From assembly GCF_026262505.1 (NCBI RefSeq), contig NC_067204.1, forward strand, positions 20,243,300 through 20,307,299: a DNA stretch of 64,000 bases. The letters run 5' to 3'. The notes beneath the pieces are model-generated. The model worked only from the letters and a program-made list of their open reading frames with translations. It was not told where the DNA came from and searched no databases. The position numbers and the translations under genes were made by a program. Positions 44,294 through 54,027 of the stretch are shown here, in pieces; within the stretch, counting starts at the first letter, position 1; every line of letters starts with the position of its first letter. The DNA is from Trichomonas vaginalis G3 (taxonomy: Eukaryota; Parabasalia; Trichomonadida; Trichomonadidae).

Positions 44294-45823
44294 TCAAGCA
44301 ATGCTGTAACCATTAAAATTCACGTAGAGAGGGATCTTATTCTCTTTGAACAGTTTGTTGATGAGTTCTCCTTGTTCAGATGAGAAACTTCTTTGACATA
44401 TTTTAGTCATCATCACATCAACATAATCTCTTTTGTCGATGATACTTGAAATGATCTTATAAGTGTAAGATTCACCAAGTTCAACAATGATTTCTTCTTG
44501 TTCAGCAAACACTGTCATTAAAACATCAGTCAACATTTCGAATTCTTCAACATTGTTGATGATATTATCAGCAACTAAAGGAATCAATGATACAACACGT
44601 AATCTTGTTTCAATGCAATTTGATGTGTTCAAAATTTGAGAAATTGTTGTGATTATATATGATGCATATTTCCTTGATTGTTTGCTATAATCAATGACAC
44701 ATTTCTCAAGAATATCAAGTGCTTGTGATGAACAATTTTGATTGTCTTTCATCTCATCCAATGCAACAATTTGCAAGATATAAATCCATGAAGAACTAAT
44801 TTGATCTTTCAATGAATTAATTACATTTGAAATAGAATCAACAATTCTCGTTTTTTGTTTATCATTAGCATCAGGATAAGCAGTTAAGTATGCTTCAAAC
44901 AACTCATCTTGTCTGTTATATCCTGAATTATGGGAACTAATGATTGATAACTCAACAAATTTCAAACATATTTTGTAATGTATTATCCCAATCAAAACTT
45001 TTTGTTTGATTTCATTCCAAACTTGTTTCCAGATGTAATCTGGAGATCTAGCTGCATGTAACATTATATTCAAGATCTGCTTGAGAATAATCTTTCTTGG
45101 TTTATTGTTTTCATCATAGAACTCTTTATCAAATGCATCAATCATCAAATTAATTGAATATGAATCTAAATTTTCAAAATTAAGATCAAAATCAATTTGA
45201 TTTCTGAGAATGAACTTAGTATATTCATTCCATGATGTTCTTATTGTTGGGAAACACTTGGACAACTTCTTTATTATACTATTTGGAACTTTTTTGATTC
45301 CATTCTTTAGATACTTTTGAATCAATATTTCAGAAAAAGAAAAAAAATCTTCAAACTTTGCAAATTGATTTGCATAGCTTGATAATCCAAGAAATGCTTT
45401 CAACATCATCAATGATCCTTGGCAATACATTAGGTTCTCTTTTGGAAAGTCTGAACAGAAATTCAATGATTTTTTGAGTAAATCATAACAAATATCATAA
45501 ATTCCATCAAATATTGTAATCAGTGGATAATAGTATTCATTAATAATCGATCTTCTGATATTCATTTCTGCAATTTCAGTTTTTTCTTTGTCAATTTCAG
45601 AATTATCAAATATCTCAAGTTTTTGATCAATATTTATCATAATTGAGGTTTCAACTATTGAATTAGATAATATTTCATTGTATCCTTTTGAAGAAAGTTC
45701 GTGTAAAACATCTTGATAATTAAATTGGGAATTCATTTTCTTTTCTTTGAGAACAAATGATGTTCTAATGATTTCATAAGTATAATTAAATGTTTTTTTC
45801 GTCATTAGAAAGAAAATCTTCAT
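44294..45823 (-). CDS. BIG/GBF-type ARF-GEF, C-terminal part (same gene as 45786-47393)
   Basis: The frame encodes about 500 residues. The first part (TFNYTYEIIRTSFVLKEK, then FNYQDVLHELSSKGYNEIL) matches the second half of a Sec7 domain, where the family has AYVLxYSIIMLNTDLHN and MTKEEFIxxNRGI. The rest is helical and corresponds to the HDS repeats of large ARF guanine-nucleotide exchange factors. Those proteins load ARF GTPases at the Golgi. The frame overlaps the upstream ORF by 38 bases at a run of seven A (T run at 45793-45799), so both are halves of one gene with a one-base shift. Apparent ATGs here are not the real start. Confidence 0.6.
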   Translation of the reverse strand: MKIFFLMTKKTFNYTYEIIRTSFVLKEKKMNSQFNYQDVLHELSSKGYNEILSNSIVETSIMINIDQKLEIFDNSEIDKEKTEIAEMNIRRSIINEYYYPLITIFDGIYDICYDLLKKSLNFCSDFPKENLMYCQGSLMMLKAFLGLSSYANQFAKFEDFFSFSEILIQKYLKNGIKKVPNSIIKKLSKCFPTIRTSWNEYTKFILRNQIDFDLNFENLDSYSINLMIDAFDKEFYDENNKPRKIILKQILNIMLHAARSPDYIWKQVWNEIKQKVLIGIIHYKICLKFVELSIISSHNSGYNRQDELFEAYLTAYPDANDKQKTRIVDSISNVINSLKDQISSSWIYILQIVALDEMKDNQNCSSQALDILEKCVIDYSKQSRKYASYIITTISQILNTSNCIETRLRVVSLIPLVADNIINNVEEFEMLTDVLMTVFAEQEEIIVELGESYTYKIISSIIDKRDYVDVMMTKICQRSFSSEQGELINKLFKENKIPLYVNFNGYSIA

Positions 45824-47393
45824 GAATCAAGTGACTAATTCTTCTAATTAAGTTTTCAAAAACTTCTTTTTGTCTTGGAATCAAAATATATCTAAATAAT
45901 TCATTAATCAAATCGCATACATTGTTTTTTGGTAGGAATTCAATGAATTGATTGAAGATTTCAATGTCTCCAAGAGATAAAAGCTCTCCTAATCTAAGTT
46001 TATCAATATAATCATGAATTTTGTATAAAAACTCACCAATTGTTTCATAATCACAAAAATTATTTTCAATGAATAAATCTAAACCTTTTTGATAGTTATT
46101 ACTAAATATATCTGCACAACAAAGCAACTTCTCATTGTTTCTGTCTCTTTTAGGCTGCTGAAAACTTCTTTTCATTAACTTATCGAAGGAATTTAATAAT
46201 TTACCAAGAACAATCATTGCTTCTTGTTGTTTATGACTTACAACGTCTGATTTTGGCATTGCTACATCACAAATATCCTTGAAAATTGATAAAATTGTTT
46301 TGTTTCCATTTCGTATTTGTGAATTCAAAATTGAAACCAAAAATTCAGGTGATTGAGAAAGTTTTTTAAGCATTTCACATGCATAATAAAACATTTCATC
46401 ATTATTTTGGTTCAAAATAAATGAAATTTGAATGATTAACTGCTTATGATCAGTGATTAAATCAAATTTCTCCCAAATTATGCTTGCAAATGAACATGGA
46501 AGTTCTAAGTTCATCTTTGAATTCGTAGCAGCTACAATTTCTTCATAAACAGGGATAATAAATTCTTTTGCCATTTCTTTCGCGAATGGCTTTTTCCAGA
46601 AGTCTATTTCTGTATTCATTGATCTACAAATAAGCATAGCAATCTGATTGACTGTTGTTCTCTTTAAATTCTCTGATTCAATTAATTCAAACAAAGAATG
46701 ATAAATTGCAATCATATCTAGATCGAGTATTGATATTTGATCATTGGGTTCTTGAACATCTTTAACAATATCACTTGAATCTTCGTAAACATTGTTCAAA
46801 ATTGTTTTTGCGTAATTATTGAAGTTATCAATATGTATATTAACTGATGTATCAAGACTTCTCATTATTATGAATCTTATTCCTGCACTAAGAACGTTAT
46901 CAATCAATTCTTTATCTGTATTCTTATATTCATGGGAATTCGAAGCATAAATGAGAATTTTGTATATAATACCTAGTAATTCTCCGATTACAACATGAAA
47001 TCCTGCATAAGAAGAGAAGATTAAGTTTACAAATTGAATTGATTTGATTGAGGTTTCATAATTGGAATCTTTTGATATAAGAATTGCCAAACTGAGTAGA
47101 TTCTTAGCAAGTTCTATTGATGGATATAGCTCAGAAGACGAAAATTTAAATAGAGAAATCATAAAATCAAGGGTTAGATTGCCGTATTTAGTCTTATTGG
47201 AATTGCAAGCAAGTATAAATGGATAAACAACACTATCAAGATCAAAATTGTCCGGAGATATCCCTTTATGATAAAATTTTTGAATTTGCTGAACTTGATA
47301 CTTAAGATCTTTGTCTGAGAACATGCCAAGCGAGCTATTCAACAAGTCAATGTATTTGTATATTTCTTCAATGAGATTGGCCGAAAGTCCCAT
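45786..47393 (-). CDS. BIG/GBF-type ARF-GEF, N-terminal part with divergent Sec7 domain
   Basis: From the ATG at 47393 the product has about 535 residues (MGLSANLIEEIYKYIDLL). The body is helical, like the DCB/HUS region. Near its end a Sec7 domain begins: NNYQKGLDLFIENNFC, then IGEFLYKIHDYIDKLRLGEL and IEIFNQFIEFLPK. Where active enzymes have FRLPGEAQ with the catalytic glutamate, this protein reads YILIPRQKE, so the glutamic finger seems to be replaced (by Gln in the simplest alignment). It may be inactive as an exchange factor or a pseudo-GEF. The frame then shifts in an A7 run and continues in 44294-45823. Confidence 0.6.
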   Translation of the reverse strand: MGLSANLIEEIYKYIDLLNSSLGMFSDKDLKYQVQQIQKFYHKGISPDNFDLDSVVYPFILACNSNKTKYGNLTLDFMISLFKFSSSELYPSIELAKNLLSLAILISKDSNYETSIKSIQFVNLIFSSYAGFHVVIGELLGIIYKILIYASNSHEYKNTDKELIDNVLSAGIRFIIMRSLDTSVNIHIDNFNNYAKTILNNVYEDSSDIVKDVQEPNDQISILDLDMIAIYHSLFELIESENLKRTTVNQIAMLICRSMNTEIDFWKKPFAKEMAKEFIIPVYEEIVAATNSKMNLELPCSFASIIWEKFDLITDHKQLIIQISFILNQNNDEMFYYACEMLKKLSQSPEFLVSILNSQIRNGNKTILSIFKDICDVAMPKSDVVSHKQQEAMIVLGKLLNSFDKLMKRSFQQPKRDRNNEKLLCCADIFSNNYQKGLDLFIENNFCDYETIGEFLYKIHDYIDKLRLGELLSLGDIEIFNQFIEFLPKNNVCDLINELFRYILIPRQKEVFENLIRRISHLIHEDFLSNDEKNI

Positions 47394-47396
47394 CAA

Positions 47397-49062
47397 AAAA
47401 TTTAGAGTAAAAACTCAATTATATGTATTATCTCAAAATTCAGAAGCGTATTCGGATGTCTCTTTCAAATTTAAATTCTATAGAATTAACGATACCGATC
47501 GTTAATTAGCTGAGCATCATCTATCATGAACTGTTACCAGATTTATTTTCATAAAATTTTGAGAATATTTCTTGGTCTAGTTATTTTCTGGTAATAATTA
47601 ACCATTTCTATTTTCTATCATGAACCTTATTAAAATAAAGCAATTCTGGCAAAAATTATTAATCTGACATGAATTTTTGAGATTTTTGAGTTCTGAAGCA
47701 AGGTTTATAGAAATCAAAAGAATACGGGTGTTTAAGGAATGGATTTGTTCATTGGTATAATTACAAGTATTTTGACGATGCCTACCGCATTTTTCATTAA
47801 TTTTCAATCAATTTTATCGCTTCGATGCGCCCAAATAACTCATATCGTCAAATTACAACTTTTTTTAATAATTGTCAAGTCTGTATCCTTACTAATGGAT
47901 TTAAAGAATACTTTCTATGTTAAAATTTGATTTATAGCTTTTATATTTATTTTATTTTTACCCAGATTTTCCTTACTTTTACCACTCCCCATGTAATTTC
48001 TGGGGAAAACGATAATTCATTTTTTTTATGGATGAATAGATCATTTTCCTAGAAAGGACCTCATATCTCTGGCTAAAAAGAGTGTCAGATCCTAAATAGG
48101 TTATTGATCTAGTGTACAAATCCAATAAAAAGCCTATTTTTTTGGCTTTTTTGGTGCTCATTTTTTCGAAGATCTACATGAATATGGGGAAACCATCGGA
48201 TTTTTTTGGTTAACCCACATCTTCATGTAGTCTGGACTATCTTTCCTCGAAGGACCTCTTTACGGGTGTAAAAACTCATAAAGTTCTCAAAAGATTCATT
48301 CTCGATCTCCATGCTGAAAGAATTTACAATAAAAAAGAGATCTACACATCAAACTACAGCCATAAATGAACTGAACCCCTAAAGCTCAGCTCTTAGTTTA
48401 TCAAAAACGTCGAAATCCTTCTCATTGCAATCAAATTTTCTCAATAACTCATAAGAAAAATCGAATTTTGATTAAGCCGATGTTATAGGTATCACAAATA
48501 CTACAAACTTGAGCAATATCGAAATTGCCAGCAAAAGTTTGAAATTGCATTGCTCATATTTGTTTTGTAAACTAAAAATCTGCTTATATTATTCATTAAT
48601 TTTTTATATATTATTCATATACTTTAATAAAAACAATACTATTTCACCTTAAAAATGAATTTCATAAGTCAATATTATTTTTTTGAAAATGTATCAATTT
48701 TCGATTAAAACAACATGAGAATAAAATTTACGCAAAATTATTTTAAAAAATGGTTTTAAAAATTTACAATTGATGAAGAATAAGATTGCAAGAAGTTTTG
48801 AAGTTTAATTTTAAGAAAAAAAATTCGGATATTATTCATGGATCTAAGTAATCTGATATTTGAGTATCGGCACTATGCATAAAACATATATTTATAGTTT
48901 TTTTGGAGTTTTATGATTTTAAATATATTCAAATTTGGCAATCCAATAGATTTTTAAAAAATAGGTAAATAAAAATAGATTACATATGCAGCAGATTTAG
49001 AACATGAAACAAATCTTATAGTGACCTAAAAAAAATTCATGATCCAAAAAAGAAAAAAATTG
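47397..49062. other. long intergenic stretch with an orphan promoter-like inverted repeat
   Basis: No gene is supportable; short open frames at 47739-47930 and 47979-48161 look accidental. At 47957-47988 there is an inverted copy of the leader that directly precedes the ankyrin gene (see 49203-49235). Sequence between is AT-rich with a few poly-A/T runs. Confidence 0.5.
47957..47988 (-). repeat. inverted copy of the ankyrin gene's leader
   Basis: On the minus strand it reads GTGGTAAAAGTAAGGAAAAT, then CTGGGTAAAA. It differs from the ankyrin leader at one internal position and at the edges. The sequence downstream of it on the minus strand holds no gene, so it looks like an orphan promoter or relic. 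Confidence 0.7.
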
Positions 49063-49130
49063 GCTAAATGGGAATCAAACCTTAGCATAATGAATCATTA
49101 TGTCGGATGTTTCCACTACACTACACCAGC
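49063..49130 (-). tRNA. tRNA-like sequence, probably a tRNA pseudogene
   Basis: On the minus strand TAGTGTAGTGG fits the A box and GGTTTGATTCC fits the B box (one change from GGTTCGATTCC). A pairing D arm can be drawn. The middle is a perfect CATAATG/CATTATG hairpin instead of a normal anticodon arm, with no T at position 33, and the acceptor arms pair only partly. It is about 68 nt, a little short. A functional tRNA is unlikely; a relic or a SINE-like promoter is possible. Confidence 0.35.
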
Positions 49131-49202
49131 AATTCGAAAAGTACCCTTGGTGGTTCTATTTAATAGCTACTCCCAACGATAGGCGGTGTCCCCAGCTTTA
49201 GA

Positions 49203-49235
49203 GAGGTGGTAAAAGTAAGGCAAATCTGGGTAAAA
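49203..49235 (+). promoter_or_regulatory. putative promoter/leader of the ankyrin gene
   Basis: The sequence GAGGTGGTAAAAGTAAGG, then CAAATCTGGGTAAAA, ends seven bases before the ATG at 49243. That it recurs inverted at 47957-47988 suggests a conserved family leader. No canonical TCA-Y-W-W initiator is seen in it. Confidence 0.4.
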
Positions 49236-49242
49236 TTTTTTC

Positions 49243-51009
49243 ATGTCTGATCAAGACGCTCATCCAAAAGAATACATTGAATTGAGAAATACCTACAAAT
49301 ACTACATAGATTCATATATTGCATTGTACCAGCTAAAAACGGAAAAAAGTGATGAATTAAATAAGATTTACAAAATGATCAAAGCAGAATTGATTGATTC
49401 AAAGAAACATCTCCCCGAAAATGTAATAAAAGACATTTTAAATATCATTCCATATAATAATCGCTATGCAAAGTCATATTTATTTCTTGCCAAACTCTTA
49501 TATGATGAATATCATATAGAAAATGTCAACAAAGTTGAAGATATTTCAAACTTTCTGTTTTATAAAGAATATGGAATTAAATTAGACAAGTCTGTTGATT
49601 TTGAAGATATTTATTTAGGAAAACTCGATATTCATACAGAAAATACGATCTACAGAGCAATTATGCATAATGACTTAATAAAGTTCATCAGCTTTATTGA
49701 AACTAAAAGATTTAATAAATATAAAAAACTTAACAGCAGATTATATCCATTTTCTATGCATGGATATTCATTACTTGAATTATGTTGTTACCATGGAGCT
49801 GTTGATTGTTTCAAGTTCTTAAGAACCAAATTTAAATCAAATATAACTGAAACATGTCTAGAACTTTCATTTTTAGGAAGAAATCAAGAGATCATGAGTG
49901 AATGCTTGAAATATCAAAAGCCAAATAAAGATTGCATGATATATGCAATTATTTCACACAACATTGATTTTGTTACTTTCTTGATGAATGAATACAAAAT
50001 AAAGATCGATTTAGAAAATTGTGGAATTTACAATAATCTTGAATCCTATTTAGTTTATTTCGATCAAACTCATTCTATTAATTATTGTTTAATTAATTCG
50101 GGAATATTTGCTATCCCATCTCTTTGCGAATATTTCCTATCAAATGGTGCAAGTATCAATAAAAAGTATATTCATGGATTTACCGCTCTTCATTATGCAG
50201 CAAAAAATAATTATAAAGAAATGACGGAATGTCTTCTCTCACATGGTATAAAAATCAATGAAAAAAATTATGATGGATTTACCGCACTTCATTATGCAGC
50301 AAAATACAATAGTGAAGAAATAGCTGAACTTCTTCTTTCATATGGTGCAAATGTCGATGAAAAAGATAATATTGGATATACAGCACTTCATTATGCAGCA
50401 AAATTCAATAGTAAAGAAACTGCCGAAGTTCTTCTTTTATATGGTGCAGATATCGATGAAAAAGATAATAGAGGATGTACCCCACTTCATTATGCAGCAA
50501 AATGTAACGGTAAAGAAACAGCAGAAATTCTTCTTTCATATGGTGCAAATATTGAAGAAAAAAATCAATTTGAAGAAACTCCTCTTCATATTGCAGCAGA
50601 CCATAATTATAAAGAAATGGCGGAACTTCTTCTTTCATATGGTGCAAATATTGAAGAAAAAAATCAATTTGAAGAAACTCCTCTTCATATTGCAGCAGAA
50701 CATGATTATAAAGAAATGGTTGAACTTCTTCTTTCACATAATGCAAATATCAATGAAAAAGATAATATCGGAAGTACTGTTCTTCATTATACAGCAACGA
50801 ATAATTGCAAAGAAATAGCTGGACTTCTTCTTTCACATGGTGCAAATATCAATGAAAAAGATAATGATGGGTTTAATGCACTTCATTATGCAGCAAAATA
50901 TAATAGTAAAATAACAGCTGAATTTCTTCTTTCACATGGTGCAAATATCGATGAAAAAGATAACATCGGAAGAACTGCTCTTCATTATGCAGCAATAAAT
51001 AATAGTTAA
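49243..51009 (+). CDS. DUF3447/ankyrin-repeat protein, ended by an in-frame stop
   Basis: The 588-residue protein has the typical trichomonad N-terminal domain (DUF3447-like; about 1-300: EYIELRNTYKYYIDSYIAL, then LYPFSMHGYSLLELCCYHGA). Nine 33-residue ankyrin repeats follow (GFTALHYAAKNN, GYTALHYAAKFN and so on). Two adjacent repeats (EETPLHIAA) are almost identical at the DNA level (about 50545-50742). The TAA at 51007-51009 sits where sister repeats have AAA (AATAGTAAAGAA), and ankyrin sequence continues in the same frame for 70 codons beyond it. The stop is therefore probably a recent mutation. Such proteins bind partner proteins; the specific target is unknown. Confidence 0.8.
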   Translation: MSDQDAHPKEYIELRNTYKYYIDSYIALYQLKTEKSDELNKIYKMIKAELIDSKKHLPENVIKDILNIIPYNNRYAKSYLFLAKLLYDEYHIENVNKVEDISNFLFYKEYGIKLDKSVDFEDIYLGKLDIHTENTIYRAIMHNDLIKFISFIETKRFNKYKKLNSRLYPFSMHGYSLLELCCYHGAVDCFKFLRTKFKSNITETCLELSFLGRNQEIMSECLKYQKPNKDCMIYAIISHNIDFVTFLMNEYKIKIDLENCGIYNNLESYLVYFDQTHSINYCLINSGIFAIPSLCEYFLSNGASINKKYIHGFTALHYAAKNNYKEMTECLLSHGIKINEKNYDGFTALHYAAKYNSEEIAELLLSYGANVDEKDNIGYTALHYAAKFNSKETAEVLLLYGADIDEKDNRGCTPLHYAAKCNGKETAEILLSYGANIEEKNQFEETPLHIAADHNYKEMAELLLSYGANIEEKNQFEETPLHIAAEHDYKEMVELLLSHNANINEKDNIGSTVLHYTATNNCKEIAGLLLSHGANINEKDNDGFNALHYAAKYNSKITAEFLLSHGANIDEKDNIGRTALHYAAINNS

Positions 51010-51219
51010 GAAACAGCCGTGGTTCTTATTCCTCTTGGTGCAAATATCGATGAAAGAGATAATTATGGAAAAACCGCTTTTTATTATGCAACAAAATGCA
51101 ATTGTAATGAAATAACGGAAATTCTTATTTCACATGGTGCAAATAAGTCGATGTTTCATTATAAGATGCTATTGTCATTGCTTTATTCAATAATAAATTT
51201 CATTAGAAATAAAAAATAA
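51010..51219 (+). pseudogene. 3' continuation of the ankyrin gene after the stop
   Basis: In frame with 49243-51009 it reads ETAVVLIPLGANIDERDN, then YGKTAFYYATKCN, EILISHGANKS and a basic tail ending at TAA 51217-51219. It would complete one and a half more ankyrin repeats and a natural C-terminus. Confidence 0.7.
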
Positions 51220-51227
51220 TTATGCTT

Positions 51228-51470
51228 TTACGAATTTTTATTAAGCTGGTATCCGCGATCTAATGCTTCTTGGTCTGGTAGAATAAGCAGTCGCTGCTCA
51301 TATTGGTGCTCCAGTAGTGATATTCCTTCACGTAAGTAAAATAACTGGCATAGCTTTACTATATTAGATGAATGAGTGAAAATTAAAGCTGATGAAAATG
51401 AGATTGAATTATCTTTGAGATTTTGAAGACTTAAATGTTGCCTATGAATCACCTCTTCATATGTAAATAA
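51228..51470 (-). other. gene fragment without ATG, unrecognised
   Basis: On the minus strand the open frame reads RIFNELFTYEEVIHRQHLSL and continues to a TAA at 51228 (ending DQEALDRGYQLNKNS). The sequence looks protein-like (balanced composition, helical) but has no ATG and an in-frame stop just upstream. It may be a relic of another multigene-family member. Confidence 0.3.
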
Positions 51471-51642
51471 TTCATTGAATATTCTCCTTCTCTAACTATC
51501 AACCTTATAAGAATTAAAGCTAAAAATCGTAATTCTTATTAGATTTACTGACCTTTTGATGAATTCATAACATATACAAAATGTTTTCATCAAGTATTCG
51601 CTCAAAATCAATACAGTTCCAAAAGTGAGATCATTTAATCAG

Positions 51643-52088
51643 GAATTTGATATCGTTATACTGAACATTCACTTGAATCAGTCATTGAATATCTTATAAA
51701 GAAGGTTGTTCTACTCTAGTGTGTAAAAAGAATGTTAATTTTCAAAAATATTAAGAATTTGATATCATTATACTGAGTATATACTTGAATCAGTCATTGA
51801 ATATCTTATAAAGAAGGTTGTTCTACTCTAGTGTGTAAAAAGAATGTTAATTTTCAAAAATATTAAGAATTTGATATCATTATACTGAGTATATACTTGA
51901 ATCAGTCATTGAATATCTTATAAAGAAGGTTGTTCTACTCTAGTGTGTAAAAAGAATGTTAATTTTCAAAAATATTAAGAATTTGATATCATTATACTGA
52001 TTATATACTTGAATCAGTCATATAATATCTTGTATAGAAGGTTATTCTGACTTTGTGTTAAAAAAGAAGGTTAATTTTCAAAAATATT
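51643..52088. repeat. tandem array of a 112-bp unit, four copies
   Basis: Copies start at 51643, 51755, 51867 and 51979 (GAATTTGATATCATTATACT). Copies two and three are practically identical; the fourth has drifted. The array ends 15 bases before the stop codon of the F-BAR/SH3 gene and may be its 3' untranslated region. Confidence 0.9.
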
Positions 52089-52102
52089 AAATAATAATTT
52101 TT

Positions 52103-53404
52103 TTATTGTTTCTCCACAAATACAGCGTATTTAGCGACCTGACCCTGTTCACCTTTGATATTCTCGCAGGTGTAATGGGTGTCATTTTCGCCGATAATTG
52201 TTAAAAGTTCGCCAGTTTCGACTGCGAGTGAACCTTTTCCGGTAGAGAGCTGAGCGGCTCTGACGAGAGCTATCTTAGATCTATCAATTTTTAAGCAAGC
52301 TGATGGAGCATAGCGTTTTTGGCCCAACGGATCGCGAGCAAGGACCCATTCGTGCTCTAGGTTATCGTAAGTAAAGATTTTCGTACCTGCGGTGATATTC
52401 ATCTGGAATGGATGCTGAGATTGGAAATCTTTAGTGACTGTAGCAATAAATAATGGAGCGTCGATCTGGTTAAGAGGTGCAGCAACGATTTCGTATTGCG
52501 ACAACTCCGTAAATGGTAAAGAAATCGGAACAAAATCTTTTGGTTTGATAATCATTCTTACGATGCCTTTTGAGTGAATAAATTGAGTGAAATGGATCTT
52601 CCATGGGATTGCGCTTTGCTCGAACCAATTCTTGACATCGCGATAGTTGTTTGAAAATGTATTGCAAGATGGAACGAGGCATTCGTTTACGAGGGACGAA
52701 ATGAGTTGGATTCTCTTCGGATGGTATTGATTCATCTGTTCAATGGCACTTTCAACGAAATCTACGTAGTTATTGTGAGCAGTGTTGAATTTGCAAACAG
52801 CTTGCCTTAAATTGCATACAGACTTCTGGTAATTGGCGCAGGCATCCTTGAGAGCCTTATTGGCCTTCTCAATCTTATCTGTCTTTCCTGATTTCGTCAC
52901 TGTCAGAAATTCTTTATAGGCTTTCTCTGCGGCAGTGCTTGCATTCGTGTAATCTTTGAAGCAGGATTTGGCAGTTTGCTTTGTGTTATGGCGATATTTG
53001 GTGTATTCATTGAATTTGTTCACAATTCCTTTTAATTGCTCTTCGCATTGGAATGTGAAGTCAGCCATAGGCTCAAGGATGGCTCCTTCGATAAAATTGG
53101 AGAACGAATCAAGTTCTGATACAATTTGCTCAGACATTGATCCTAAAATTTCTAATCTTTGAGTGTGGCAGCCAGGAATTCCGGGAGCTGCTTGCTGACT
53201 TTGATCTGGAATATATTTCTTGAAATTGTTAACTTTCAATGTTGGCATAGATGAAGTGTGTTTTTTGTATTCAGTTTTTACAGTGCGAATGTATTCACGA
53301 AGTTTCTTCATTCTCATATTGGATAGATCTAAATAGGCAGATGCCCATTCGAATCTCTTCTGTAGTGCCTCATTTTGTGCCTGAGTTGCATCAAAGTTGA
53401 GCAT
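52103..53404 (-). CDS. F-BAR-like plus SH3-domain protein
   Basis: The 433-residue protein starts MLNFDATQAQNEALQKRFEW. Residues 1-290 are long helices in F-BAR/BAR order (LREYIRTVKTEYKKH, MADFTFQCEEQLKGIVNKF, KANKALKDACANYQKSVCNL, PKRIQLISSLVNECL). The last 60 residues form an SH3 domain: ALVRAAQLSTGKGSLAVETG, then ELLTIIGENDTHYTCENIKG and EQGQVAKYAVF, with the ALxxA start and the G-x-VAxYAV end. Between lies a possible further beta domain (about 310-375). Such proteins bend membranes and recruit actin or endocytic partners through SH3-proline binding. Confidence 0.75.
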   Translation of the reverse strand: MLNFDATQAQNEALQKRFEWASAYLDLSNMRMKKLREYIRTVKTEYKKHTSSMPTLKVNNFKKYIPDQSQQAAPGIPGCHTQRLEILGSMSEQIVSELDSFSNFIEGAILEPMADFTFQCEEQLKGIVNKFNEYTKYRHNTKQTAKSCFKDYTNASTAAEKAYKEFLTVTKSGKTDKIEKANKALKDACANYQKSVCNLRQAVCKFNTAHNNYVDFVESAIEQMNQYHPKRIQLISSLVNECLVPSCNTFSNNYRDVKNWFEQSAIPWKIHFTQFIHSKGIVRMIIKPKDFVPISLPFTELSQYEIVAAPLNQIDAPLFIATVTKDFQSQHPFQMNITAGTKIFTYDNLEHEWVLARDPLGQKRYAPSACLKIDRSKIALVRAAQLSTGKGSLAVETGELLTIIGENDTHYTCENIKGEQGQVAKYAVFVEKQ

Positions 53405-53995
53405 TTTTCAGAATTTGTCACGTTTTGGATTTTTCTCTACAAATTTCTTCCTTGATTCGATAATTTCCCATTCCAAAGTTCAAAGTTCGGTCATTGTCAT
53501 GTAAATTATTGGCTTGGTCTAATGAACTATCCATGAGAAATGGATATTTGATAATTCATTTCCTATTACACAAACTCAATTAGAAGCCAATATGCTTCGA
53601 AATATTGAACAATTAACCTTATTGAAGATATAAGCCACTTGATAGCATTCTCATTGAATAATTGGCTCACATATGATTTCGATTTTATATTGATCTTAAA
53701 TATATGTGATTCAATTAGATATGAGTAAGATTAGTCTTTTATGTCTCATTTGCTGAAATTAATAAACAAAACACCTATATGTTAAAATTCATCTAAATGT
53801 TCTACAAGCTATACCCCAATCAATCACATATATTCAAATGTATACTTTGTGTAACTCTTACTCCTTTAACAGCGCTTTCATAATTGCAATAATTATTTCA
53901 AATTTTAGGTAAATAAAATATATTTTGATGAAATTTGGTTTGTTGGTGCATATATAAAATATTTGCTAGATCTAATCAGCAAATCTAAAATTGTG
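53405..53995. other. intergenic between divergent genes, nothing seen
   Basis: AT-rich spacer shared by the F-BAR/SH3 gene (-) and the nucleoplasmin-like gene (+). Only the Inr at 53996 stands out. Confidence 0.5.
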
Positions 53996-54003
53996 TCACC
54001 ATT
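53996..54003 (+). promoter_or_regulatory. initiator-like TCACCATT
   Basis: TCACCATT lies 25-32 bases before the ATG at 54028. The first four bases fit TCA-Y; the following C-A departs from the W-W of the consensus. Confidence 0.4.
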
Positions 54004-54027
54004 CGGAACGATTATTGTAAACTTGCT

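Noticed and set aside
47739-47930. 63-codon ORF with a hydrophobic start
   Set aside because: No initiator and no recognisable family; chance frames of this length are expected in the AT-rich spacer.
50342-50818. 158-codon frame overlapping the ankyrin gene
   Set aside because: It is the shifted reading of the 99-bp ankyrin repeats and has no independent support.
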